Shown here piece by piece: positions 51,643-59,420 of a stretch of 64,000 nt of DNA. The position numbers and the translations under genes were made by a program. Location: NCBI RefSeq assembly GCF_014200405.1, contig NZ_JACHBQ010000001.1, positions 3,906,001 through 3,970,000 of the forward strand. Reading direction: 5' to 3'. The notes under the pieces were generated by a model, which saw nothing but the letters and a program-made list of their open reading frames with translations, ran no database searches and was not told the origin of the DNA. The stretch is from Cryobacterium roopkundense (GTDB taxonomy: Bacteria > Actinomycetota > Actinomycetes > Actinomycetales > Microbacteriaceae). Each line of letters begins with the position of its first letter. Position 1 is the stretch's first letter.

Positions 51643-51821
51643 CGACCTGCCTCGTGGGTGTCACCGACATAACTCAACTGCTCGCACCCAGGGAGGAGCG
51701 CGGAGCGAACCGACGTCAGGCACCAGCCATCGATTAGCAGCTTCGGCTGCAGGATGCAGCCCAGAGGGCAAGGATTGTCGGAGCCGAGCATGCTCCGGCT
51801 CAGAGACGTTTGGTCAAACAT
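51639..51821 (-). CDS. Small protein overlapping the metallophosphoesterase start
   Basis: Candidate 60-residue protein (MFDQTSLSRSMLGSDNPCPL ... THEAGR) with three cysteines. The start at 51821 has AGGAAG 6 bp upstream, and its stop overlaps the metallophosphoesterase ATG as ATGA, the usual sign of translational coupling. A longer frame to 52073 exists but has no better start. There is no family resemblance; it could be a leader peptide rather than a functional protein. Confidence 0.45.
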   Translation of the reverse strand: MFDQTSLSRSMLGSDNPCPLGCILQPKLLIDGWCLTSVRSALLPGCEQLSYVGDTHEAGR

Positions 51822-51901
51822 GTCGATTCTTCCTGTGGAGGCCAAACCCCTGTTCAGAGCTTGATGGAGGGAAGATATCCGAGTTTGCGCCAGTGTCGGA
51901 T

Positions 51902-51923
51902 CCGTGCCGGAATACACTTTCCG
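51902..51923 (+). promoter_or_regulatory. Cargo-region conserved motif, copy 1 (orphan)
   Basis: CCGTGCCGGAATACACTT is identical over 18 bp to the copy at 58521. No start codon follows at the expected 65 nt on the plus strand. On the minus strand it lies 81 bp upstream of the small gene at 51821. It may serve a lost gene or act in the divergent direction. Confidence 0.5.
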
Positions 51924-52111
51924 ACACGCCGCAACAAAGACCTCCGGGCCTGTCTCAGCGCTAGCATTCGTCGCTACTCGGTCAGCTCCTCGTGAATTCT
52001 GAAGCCAACAAACCGCAGGTCGAAGGCGCCAACCGCACATTTTCACCGCAGTGCCCTTTTGAGCGAGTCCCACGATGCAGGCTCCGACTCACACAAGACG
52101 AATATTGCTGG

Positions 52112-52146
52112 TTGACAGGCGTATCGCGTCACCGTATGTTCCGGGC
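52112..52146 (+). promoter_or_regulatory. Leaderless promoter of the small secreted protein gene
   Basis: TTGACA (52112-52117), a 17-bp spacer and TATGTT (52135-52140) put the transcription start at about 52147, the first base of the ATG. No Shine-Dalgarno is present. Confidence 0.65.
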
Positions 52147-52485
52147 ATGAAGCTGACAATTCGAAAGAAGTTGACTGCGGTTGCACTGGCTGGAGCTCTT
52201 GCCGTCGGCATGTCGATCGGCGCCGCGGCGCCTGCGATGGCACTGACAAACTGCACGCTGGCCCAGTGGCAGAAGTTTGCGCAGGTCACCTGCTCGCAAA
52301 GCAGCAGCCCCCGCACCCAGGTCCGCGCGGCAATCGGTTGCACAAGATGGTACTCGGGCGGTTACATCTGGACTCGCTACGGGAGCTGGGTGGGCGTCGG
52401 GGCGACCTCTCAAGCAGCCTGTTCAGCCACCGAGACACCGGCGGTGCTCAACGGGCGAGTAGTGCACTGGTACGAGGGCCGATGA
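52147..52485 (+). CDS. Small secreted protein
   Basis: Protein of 112 residues with a strong Sec signal peptide (MKLTIRKKLTAVALAGALAV ... cleavage after AMA). The mature part of about 80 residues has five cysteines (NCTLAQW, TCSQ, GCTRW, ACSAT) and an aromatic-rich centre (WYSGGYIWTRYGSWVG) resembling small secreted bacteriocin- or lactococcin-972-like proteins in style, but no family can be named. It is transcribed from a consensus leaderless promoter and followed by a 67-bp perfect hairpin. Confidence 0.75.
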   Translation: MKLTIRKKLTAVALAGALAVGMSIGAAAPAMALTNCTLAQWQKFAQVTCSQSSSPRTQVRAAIGCTRWYSGGYIWTRYGSWVGVGATSQAACSATETPAVLNGRVVHWYEGR

Positions 52486-52526
52486 CATAGCTGCAGGCCG
52501 GGGCACGGCCCAAGGCTTCTCGATGA

Positions 52527-52593
52527 TCGCTCAACTCACCAGAAAGAACCAAGCGCACCTTTTGCGCTTGGTTCTTTCTGGTGAGTTGAGCGA
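52527..52593. repeat. Perfect 31-bp inverted repeat with 5-nt loop
   Basis: Positions 52527-52557 pair without mismatch with 52563-52593; the loop is CCTTT. It begins 42 bp after the secreted-protein gene. It can act as a terminator in either direction, but the length and perfection of the stem exceed a normal terminator and there is no T-tract. Confidence 0.92.
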
Positions 52594-53182
52594 CGGTTGG
52601 GTAACGCGTTCCGCCGATTTACAAGTTGGGCCGCCCACCCGAAGTGCCGCGGCGACGTGCGGTCCGATCATGAGCGGGCTCCGGGGATAGACCTGGGAGG
52701 GCCGCGTCATTCAAGAAGAGCCTTAGGCTTTTTCCGGCGCCTGAGCTTGTTTTGTGCCATGGGGCTCAGGCTCCCGGCTTCCTCGCCGCCGATCGCCGAG
52801 GGGAGCGTCGTGGGGGTCGTGCGAGGTGGCGTGCCAATCACTGGTCACGCGAGCTAGAGCCGATATCCCTTCCGGCGTTTGTGCGCCGATCTTTCGGTCC
52901 GCGGCGACGCGCGTCCGGGCAATGGCGATGAGTGTCCCGAGCGTACAAACTCTTGACTCGTCCATTTTTCAAGAATCACGCCGATCCGCAGTTTTGTAAA
53001 GCATGGTGCGTGTTTGGTCGTCACAATCTGAGTCTGGGATATGCGGTGCTGGGGGCCGGTATCTTACGAAGGACCTCGGCTTCCGCACAGCGCTGGTTCG
53101 ATCGCGCGCGGATGTGGCGGCAATGCTGATAATTTATTCCGTTGTCTCGACGTAAATGAGTCCCGCTCACTAGGGTGATGGC
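52594..53182. other. Gene-free stretch before the 871-residue gene
   Basis: No convincing coding region was seen in these 589 bp; short frames lack ribosome sites and similarity. The last 60 bp are AT-richer (GATAATTTATTCCGTTG near 53128) and probably hold the promoter of the 53183 gene. Confidence 0.5.
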
Positions 53183-55798
53183 ATGCTGACACCTGATGCT
53201 TGGTCGACTCTGTTCGCAGCCGACGAGTCGTTGGCGGGTGTCCTCTTGACCCTTGTCCAGGTCAACGGAACGATTTTGGCATTTGTGCTCGGCATCCGAA
53301 TAGTGGCAATGCAGTTGAGCTCCCGTTTTGATCTGCGCCGGGTAAGGCTTGGTCTGGGCGACTTGATCTTCATTGGTTTCTACGCTGCAGCGAACGTGGT
53401 GTTTCCGCTGATTGCCTCGGTCTATCCGAGCTTGGCGTATGTCTGGCTTAGCATCGGGCTTTCGATTGTGCTGGGCATCGCTGTCCCGATTGTGATGCGT
53501 CGCACCGTCGCCGCTGGCTTACCCCGCGGCATTATTCGGGCCACCGTCAGGAGGGCATCGCGCGCGCTGACTGTGAGGTCGCGTTTGAACGGCCTGAATG
53601 AGGCCGCTACAGCGCTCCCGTCCCTCCGCGACGCTGCTGCCAGTGATTCCCTTCGGGAGGATGTCCAGTTGGGTCTCCTGGCTCTCCTCGAGATCGCACT
53701 GAAAAGAGGCGATCCGGCCAACCATCTAGTGATCGCAGTCCTTGGGGACATCGATGGTCACGAGGTCGAGCGAGTGACTGAATTTATGAAGTGGCTCAGG
53801 GCGGGCAACTCAGGCCTGCTCTTTGGCCAGACCCAAACTGCGACGGCGGCATTCAACCGCCTCAGCATGTTTGCGCTCGGAGGGTCCACCATGCCGCAGG
53901 CACGAGCGCTCCTGACAAGTGCCGCCGCAGACTTCGCCACGGCCGGGGTTTCGGAAGATTATCGAGGGGCAAAATATCAATCCCTAGGCAGAACGAAAAG
54001 CTTCTTTTGTATGAACTCTGGGCCCGAAAACGGATGGGTGCAGCGCTCGTCAGACCTTGCAGTCCAGACACTTGAAGTGTCGCCTCTGACGCTCAATGGC
54101 CGGCCGCAGTTTGACGCTATCTGTGAACTAATCACGACGCCGTTTACAGAGATTCGTCTCGGAAGGCACGTCTCCATCTACGCGCAAATAAAAGCCCTTC
54201 GTCAGTTATTTGGCGCCCTCACCCGCGTCCCTTCTGATCCCGAGATCGACTACAGAATCGGGAAGCTTTGCGAGGTGGTCCTCCAAATGATGGAACATCT
54301 AGAGGACCAGCACATGTTGGCTTCCGATGAGGCACGTGACCTCTTCACGCTTTACCTAGATTGGGTTGACGCGGCCGCCGCCGACGACCGCCTTCTGGTC
54401 GATGACCTCCGGCAAGAATTGCGATACAGATTTTCACGAGGCTTCGTGCGCCGTGAGAAATCAGGGCACAAAGCAGCCGCATCGTCAGCTTTCGCGTCAC
54501 TGCTCGAGATGCTGGTTAACAGGTTTGCCGACACCGTGATCACGCTGGAGGCGTCATACAGGCGTCGGTGGGGTGAGGACTCCTCGGGATTTGCTCATCC
54601 GGGGATCGAGCTCTTCGACCCCGTGCATTGGGACCACTATCGAGTCTCCTACGAGATAGCCCAGACCTTCTACCCGGGCGTCGAGCGAAGGCACCTTGAA
54701 CCGAACGGACAGTTCACGACCGCGCTTCGTGAGCCCATTGAATTCCCCATGCTGCGCTACGACAAGCGGCACGACATTTTGGGAGGAGCCTTCGTTCACT
54801 CAGATCGACCAGACATGCTCCTCGGAATCCTCCGGTCTCGATGGAGCCGTGCCTTGGACGAGGACTTCCTGCGGCCGGGCGCACGACGGCGGAGAGATAA
54901 GGCGTTCTACGATGACGTCGTCGCGCCAGCAACGGGCGAACAGGGGGAGGCTCTACGCAAACTTTTCGAGCGCGAACGGAACGAGTTCGCGCCGCCATTC
55001 GACGCGGTCGCGAAGTTCCTGGTCGCACGTGATCTGCTTCGGCGCGCCGTCGACTGCCGACCCTATGGTGACGGCATTGGTGCGAGGACCTACGAAGGGT
55101 GGCGTCAGGCAGCCGAGTCATGGCTGGCCGCAACGGAAGAAGACGAAGACGCTGCCGTCGACCTGGTATCCAACATCCCCGCCCTGCCGCAGGACAACGC
55201 GAGCCTGGCGAGGTACATCGAGTTCCCTTTGGAAAAGCGCCATACGAATATCACGAACGCTCGAACTATGGGCATATGGCAGGCGATCTACGGGCATACG
55301 ACTCCTAACGAAACTCTTTTCCGAAGGTCGGCTGAGGAAAACCAGATGCGAGGGGCAACGGAGCGGATCTATTGGGCTATCCCTTTAGACCGCGAGTGGG
55401 ACGAGATCGCGCTCATAGTTGAGGAAGAGGATCGGAGCCGATGGCTAGTGCCACTCATCGTCGACGAGACCGACGTGCAGATGAACATCCCCGTGAGCAG
55501 CCGCTATCTTGGTCGGGTCCTCCTCGAAGAGTGCCTTGGTGGGCTCCTGGTGTGCAGCACCTGCTTCAATACTGGCGACAGACAGCATGGTCGGCGGCCC
55601 AAGTGCCCGATCTGCGATGGAAGCGGGCATGTTCCGCAGTACGGGCTGTTATTGCGGGAGACGTGCAGGTTTTACGTCAAACAGTTCAGGTCTGCCGGTT
55701 CTAACCAGCAGCCAGTACCGATAAATGAAGCGGCTCTCCGCGACGCTTTCCTGACGGCGCTCCGCGACCCTGCGAACGAACCGGTCTCGGACAGCTGA
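53183..55798 (+). CDS. Large membrane-anchored protein with C-terminal CxxC zinc finger, unknown function
   Basis: Protein of 871 residues. The N terminus has about three hydrophobic segments (residues of about 16-43 VLLTLVQVNGTILAFVLGIR, 57-78 FIGFYAAANVVFPLIASVYP, 80-102 AYVWLSIGLSIVLGIAVPIV) followed by a long cytoplasmic, helix-rich body of nearly 700 residues without a known enzymatic motif. Near the C terminus (about 795-825) CSTCFNTGDRQHGRRPKCPI then CDGSGH forms a DnaJ-type zinc finger (CxxC...CxxCxGxG). It stands alone. In a cargo region with restriction-type genes, a large membrane sensor or effector would fit anti-phage defence, but that is inference. It was not recognised as any named family. 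Confidence 0.7.
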   Translation: MLTPDAWSTLFAADESLAGVLLTLVQVNGTILAFVLGIRIVAMQLSSRFDLRRVRLGLGDLIFIGFYAAANVVFPLIASVYPSLAYVWLSIGLSIVLGIAVPIVMRRTVAAGLPRGIIRATVRRASRALTVRSRLNGLNEAATALPSLRDAAASDSLREDVQLGLLALLEIALKRGDPANHLVIAVLGDIDGHEVERVTEFMKWLRAGNSGLLFGQTQTATAAFNRLSMFALGGSTMPQARALLTSAAADFATAGVSEDYRGAKYQSLGRTKSFFCMNSGPENGWVQRSSDLAVQTLEVSPLTLNGRPQFDAICELITTPFTEIRLGRHVSIYAQIKALRQLFGALTRVPSDPEIDYRIGKLCEVVLQMMEHLEDQHMLASDEARDLFTLYLDWVDAAAADDRLLVDDLRQELRYRFSRGFVRREKSGHKAAASSAFASLLEMLVNRFADTVITLEASYRRRWGEDSSGFAHPGIELFDPVHWDHYRVSYEIAQTFYPGVERRHLEPNGQFTTALREPIEFPMLRYDKRHDILGGAFVHSDRPDMLLGILRSRWSRALDEDFLRPGARRRRDKAFYDDVVAPATGEQGEALRKLFERERNEFAPPFDAVAKFLVARDLLRRAVDCRPYGDGIGARTYEGWRQAAESWLAATEEDEDAAVDLVSNIPALPQDNASLARYIEFPLEKRHTNITNARTMGIWQAIYGHTTPNETLFRRSAEENQMRGATERIYWAIPLDREWDEIALIVEEEDRSRWLVPLIVDETDVQMNIPVSSRYLGRVLLEECLGGLLVCSTCFNTGDRQHGRRPKCPICDGSGHVPQYGLLLRETCRFYVKQFRSAGSNQQPVPINEAALRDAFLTALRDPANEPVSDS

Positions 55799-55838
55799 GA
55801 GGTTAGGCGAATTCCGCCAGCTGCACGAGTTCCGCCCA

Positions 55839-56366
55839 TCACTCAACACGAGTCGCACGGCCATCCAGCCCGCCAAGTCCCCGATTCGCGCTGCTGCTGC
55901 TCGGCAGGATGAACACGTTGCTGCGCCCAATCATGAACGTGGCCACACCCAGGCCACGGGGCTTCCGGTGTCCAAGGACCTTCGCGGCCTCGCCGCCAGC
56001 TCTGTTGCCGTTGAAGGCCACCCAAATCGGCGCGGCCGCTTCTATGTGGGTCGTTACCGATCGTGCCCCTGAATAGTTGAGATTTCTGTCATGGCTTTGG
56101 GCGACCTCTTTCACGAGGTCGGTCATGCCAATGCCGAACTCGGGCAGGCTCTGGTCCTCGTCTGGTCGAAGTTGGCGGGGCGTGAAACCTGCCAAGTGGA
56201 GGAGCTGCCAGAAGGAGTTGCTTGGCTTGGAGTAGTAGTGACCGCGCGCTGCCGACTCATCGCTGACCGCGGTTCCGCAGAAAACGACTCGGAGGTTGGG
56301 CTCGAGGATGTCCGGCAGGACGAACAGCGATGCTTCTCCTGAGGGTGCGGCGGAGCCAGTATGCAT
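55839..56366 (-). CDS. MUG/TDG-like mismatch-specific DNA glycosylase
   Basis: Uracil-DNA-glycosylase-superfamily protein of 175 residues. The front VVFCGTAVSDESAARGHYYS followed by NSFWQLLHLAGFTP is the motif I region; GIGMTDLVKEVAQ and the motif II-like VFILPSSSSANRG follow. In E. coli Mug motif I is GINP; here it is GTAV, so the usual catalytic Asn is replaced, as in a subgroup with FCGTA. It should remove uracil or damaged/modified pyrimidines, though activity is uncertain. In a cargo region, action on modified phage DNA is conceivable. No operon partner. Confidence 0.82.
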   Translation of the reverse strand: MHTGSAAPSGEASLFVLPDILEPNLRVVFCGTAVSDESAARGHYYSKPSNSFWQLLHLAGFTPRQLRPDEDQSLPEFGIGMTDLVKEVAQSHDRNLNYSGARSVTTHIEAAAPIWVAFNGNRAGGEAAKVLGHRKPRGLGVATFMIGRSNVFILPSSSSANRGLGGLDGRATRVE

Positions 56367-56551
56367 AGCGCGAGCCTAGCGCGGCGGTCCCGCGAGGCAG
56401 CTCTCAAGGCCACCGAGAGGAATAGAGATGCGTGACTGGTTGCCGACGGTCATCGCCCATTTCTCCAGAGCCGCGGCGGTTGCGATCGTGTGGTCTATGG
56501 TCTTGATCCAAACTAGGGACGGGTCCCTCCCCGGAGCAATGGCTCAAGTTC

Positions 56552-57133
56552 CTATTCAGCTACAGCGTCGTCTGGGCCACCGCCGAACTTGTGCGCAGGA
56601 ACCAAGTACATTTCGGGCTCCGCTGCTAGTCGGTCGTTGACTTCGTATACGGAGCGATTTCGCATCGCCGCTCTGAGGTCACGACTCGTCGCCGGTGTCG
56701 AAACCGCAGGACACACGGACATGGTTTGCTCAGCCGATGCTGACCGAGTACCTAGCCGAAGGTAGCGGTTCAGTTCCACTTGAAAAGCCTCGCCGGCCAC
56801 GATCATCTCGGCCTCTGTGACGAAGCCCGATTCGGGCAGCAGGATCGGCCGGACCGACTCGACGCCGTCGCGGCAGATTACGTCGTCGTGCCAGTCGTCG
56901 TTCATCGTCGGGTCGAAGTAGCAATCCCACGACATCCTTGACGCGTCCTGGATTTCCGCATCGGTCGGCTCTTGGAAGACAGGTTCGCGCTCCGGCCTTG
57001 GATTCCCAACGAGTTCCGAGACGCCGCCGCTCGACCCGAGAAAGGCGCAGCCGGTCATCACCGACCCCACACCGAAAGCCACGATTGCGCTCGTCAGACG
57101 CCTGACAATCGTTCCGCGAGGTTGATAGGGCAT
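56552..57133 (-). CDS. Lipoprotein of unknown function
   Basis: Protein of 193 residues from the ATG at 57133 (MPYQPRG), giving a signal peptide with lipobox MTGC at about residue 28; a longer frame would add ten residues before it. The mature part has few landmarks: a Pro/Glu-rich start, WDCYFDPTMNDDWHDDVICR with two cysteines, and a third cysteine in MSVCPAVSTPA. No family was recognised. It stands alone in the cargo region. Confidence 0.65.
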   Translation of the reverse strand: MPYQPRGTIVRRLTSAIVAFGVGSVMTGCAFLGSSGGVSELVGNPRPEREPVFQEPTDAEIQDASRMSWDCYFDPTMNDDWHDDVICRDGVESVRPILLPESGFVTEAEMIVAGEAFQVELNRYLRLGTRSASAEQTMSVCPAVSTPATSRDLRAAMRNRSVYEVNDRLAAEPEMYLVPAHKFGGGPDDAVAE

Positions 57134-57326
57134 CTGGTTGTCGCTCCCTGTCGGTTGGCCCAATGGTCACGAAATAGCTCTCCCGGGATGCGCCGCGACC
57201 ACGATCGCACCCGCTCTCGGTGATGGGACGAATTCCGGCAAACGGCCGCATTAGCGCGTCGTGGACCCGCAGTAAAAAGCCAAACGTGCCTTCATGGACG
57301 CACAGACCCAATATTAAGCTAATAGA

Positions 57327-57345
57327 CCCTATTTAGGGCTAACCT
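57327..57345 (+). promoter_or_regulatory. Promoter/operator candidate before the second HTH gene
   Basis: CCCTA-TT-TAGGG (57327-57338) is a 5-bp inverted repeat just upstream of a -10-like TAACCT (57340-57345). A start 7 nt later would be the A of the ATG at 57352, so the transcript may be leaderless. The -35 region is poor. Confidence 0.4.
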
Positions 57346-57351
57346 TGTTGC

Positions 57352-57699
57352 ATGTCGAATCCCCGATACCGACCGCGTGCGTACGCTCAAATCCCGGTCG
57401 AGTTCGGGAAATATGAGGAAATCAGCTGGCTTGCGCCTGCCAACGTTGCGGAGCAAGATCGGCTGTGGGCCGCGCGGTGGCACCATCTGTATGCCTGCCG
57501 CATCAACAAACGACTTCGCGAGAGCGGGCAAACCGTGGCCCAGTACGCCGAAATGACGGGGTCGCGCTATGACCGCTTGTCAAAGATGCTTCGAGGTGAC
57601 GTGCTCATCAAGTTTGAGGACGTCGCGCAGGCCGAACGTCTTCTTGGGCGCATTCTCAGGGCGACGCCCAGGCTGACCTCCAACGACGACGATTTCTGA
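57352..57699 (+). CDS. XRE-like HTH protein, paralogue of the tnsA-linked regulator
   Basis: DNA-binding protein of 115 residues. The central 60 residues (HLYACRINKRLRESGQTVAQ, YAEMTGSRYDRLSKMLRGDV, IKFEDVAQAERLLG) align with the protein at 46303. The N terminus (MSNPRYRPRAYAQIPVEF) is also of similar style. It has its own promoter and could cross-regulate the tns operon or mark the relic of a second related element. Palindromes at the two loci differ in sequence. Confidence 0.75.
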   Translation: MSNPRYRPRAYAQIPVEFGKYEEISWLAPANVAEQDRLWAARWHHLYACRINKRLRESGQTVAQYAEMTGSRYDRLSKMLRGDVLIKFEDVAQAERLLGRILRATPRLTSNDDDF

Positions 57700-57922
57700 T
57701 TCTCCCGGTAGCGCCATGGCGAAAGGGCCGACGGTTTGGGGGCGATTGTTCCCGCTGAAGGACCCCATGGAGGCCGTCCTTTGTCCCGCCACCGAAAAGA
57801 AACACCAGTGGATAAGATGAATTAGCCGATCTAGACGAAATTGGGCACGGGAATGCGGCGCTTGACGAGATTCTCGCGACAGCCACGTGATCGGCACCGG
57901 CGCGAGGGGGGAGCCCATAACT

Positions 57923-58498
57923 ATGGTCGACCGTGCAGTGTTTCGATTCGCGATGCCCAAGCCGGTGCGCATAACTGGTCGTTCCTCGAGCATCACAAAT
58001 TCTTTTGTAAGTGGCATTATCCCGGTCCTGCCGCCGACGCTTGAGCAGATTGAGGAGGCCCTCGGGATCCTCGGCATGGAGGACACTGTGGTGTGCTCCT
58101 ACTGCGGCGATCCCGCATCCGAATGGGACCACCTTCGGCCGCTCGTCATACTTCAGAAGCCAACTGGTTACATCTCGGAGATTCACAATCTTGTGCCCGC
58201 TTGCGGCAAATGCAATCAGAGCAAGGGCAATAAGCCATGGCGGCAGTGGATGTTCAGTTCGGCACCACTGTCACCTCAGACCCGTGGGATCACCGGGCTA
58301 GAGGCAAGGGTGAGTCGCCTTCTTGCCTTTGAAGCGTGGGAAACACCCACCCGTATCGACTTTGCGGCCGTTGTTGGCGATCAATTGTGGGCTCAACACT
58401 GGGACAACCATGCAGCCATTCTTCAAGCGATGAGGGAGGCCGAGAAAACCGCCGAGTTGATTCGCTTTCGGGTCGCATCGTCCCGCGCGGAAGAGTAG
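57923..58498 (+). CDS. HNH endonuclease
   Basis: Nuclease of 191 residues. The HNH domain is about residues 52-95: CSYCGDPASEWDHLRPLV, then SEIHNLVPACGKCNQSKGNK, with the paired CxxC zinc ligands, the DH and the N-H residues all present, as in McrA/5-methylcytosine-type or Cas9-type HNH cores. The C-terminal 90 residues are helical and unassigned. The ATG at 57923 is chosen, with GGGGGGAG 12 bp upstream; a GTG at 57887 is possible. It precedes the motif-controlled gene at 58586. Confidence 0.82.
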   Translation: MVDRAVFRFAMPKPVRITGRSSSITNSFVSGIIPVLPPTLEQIEEALGILGMEDTVVCSYCGDPASEWDHLRPLVILQKPTGYISEIHNLVPACGKCNQSKGNKPWRQWMFSSAPLSPQTRGITGLEARVSRLLAFEAWETPTRIDFAAVVGDQLWAQHWDNHAAILQAMREAEKTAELIRFRVASSRAEE

Positions 58499-58520
58499 CC
58501 CAGCCCGGTGACTCAAGCTC

Positions 58521-58579
58521 CCGTGCCGGAATACACTTCCGGGAATATCCGCCGCCCGGGCGGTCACGCGGTGCAGAAT
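58521..58579 (+). promoter_or_regulatory. Cargo-region conserved motif, copy 2, with -10-like box
   Basis: CCGTGCCGGAATACACTT contains CCGGAA-TACAC-TTCCGG, a perfect 6-bp inverted repeat (58526-58542). The motif starts exactly 65 nt before the ATG at 58586, and CAGAAT occupies the -10 place (58574-58579). The copy at 63365 has the same geometry. Confidence 0.55.
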
Positions 58580-58585
58580 CAGAAC

Positions 58586-58981
58586 ATGACGGACAACCTT
58601 GACGGTGAAAGGTTCGCGGTGCCATCAACAACGATTACGCCGGCTGATCTCGTTTATCCGGCCCGCGGCGCCGACCCGGACTTGCTGCCGGCGCTCATCT
58701 TGATCCCAGATGACTACCGCAGGCCCGCGTCCTCTGGCAATGCGGAAGCCGTGAAATGGACCCAGTTTCAGGGCCGATGGTTCTTTGAGGGGTTGCCGCC
58801 CACCGTGCAGCTCTACCCGCGCCCAGGAATCAACGCCCAGCAAGCTTTCGACCACCTCAGGGTCATACAAGGCTGCTTCGGATCCCAGCACGAACACAAG
58901 GTGGCGGCCGTCGCGTGGCTGGCATCGAGATGGTTTACTGGATACGACTTCGAAGGTGTGGCTCCGAACGACGCCCTATAA
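58586..58981 (+). CDS. Hypothetical cargo protein
   Basis: Soluble protein of 131 residues (MTDNLDGERFAVPSTTITPA ... YDFEGVAPNDAL), acidic, with no recognised domain. The middle (WFFEGLPPTVQLYPRPGINA) and the end (HKVAAVAWLASRWFTGYDFE) look like a compact alpha/beta fold. The ATG at 58586 is preferred because of the fixed spacing to the conserved motif; there is no clear Shine-Dalgarno, so it may be leaderless. Confidence 0.55.
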   Translation: MTDNLDGERFAVPSTTITPADLVYPARGADPDLLPALILIPDDYRRPASSGNAEAVKWTQFQGRWFFEGLPPTVQLYPRPGINAQQAFDHLRVIQGCFGSQHEHKVAAVAWLASRWFTGYDFEGVAPNDAL

Positions 58982-59420
58982 CCTGAAATTCTTGCCCTTA
59001 TTCCGCCTGCCTGCTCCGCTGGGTCCTGCCTACTTGGAAACCCCGCTCTTTCCGCAAGTCGTGTCGGGTTTCGGGACAGAGTTTGACTCTTCCAGTTGTG
59101 CGGGGGACCTGACCACTCTGCGCCTCAAAATACCGACGATAGGCCCCGACGTGTCTCCGGACCCCAGAGCGCGAGTAGGGAGCTTCTACACTTCGGTCAA
59201 GTCGAGGTCAGTCCGAAAGCCCCCCGCAAGTCGCGGTTAAGACGCAGCCAGACGACGCCTGCGGCACGGTGTGTGGCAAGAGCGATCAGGTCTTGTACTA
59301 GCCGCGCCGCAGGTCTTCTTTCGATACCCGGCCTCATTGAGCACGAACACCAACGCTCGGACGGGCTTTCAATGAAGTCTGCCCGGACTGTCGCGGACCG
59401 GATCGCCGCCACAATCGAAC
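58982..59420. other. Gene-free stretch
   Basis: About 440 bp between convergent genes. No start with ribosome site, repeat or hairpin of note was seen; frames here are short and unlike proteins. Confidence 0.45.

Noticed and set aside
52597..52857. Plus-strand 86-aa frame after the big hairpin
   Set aside because: No ribosome site, no similarity, and Arg/Pro-rich composition typical of spurious frames.
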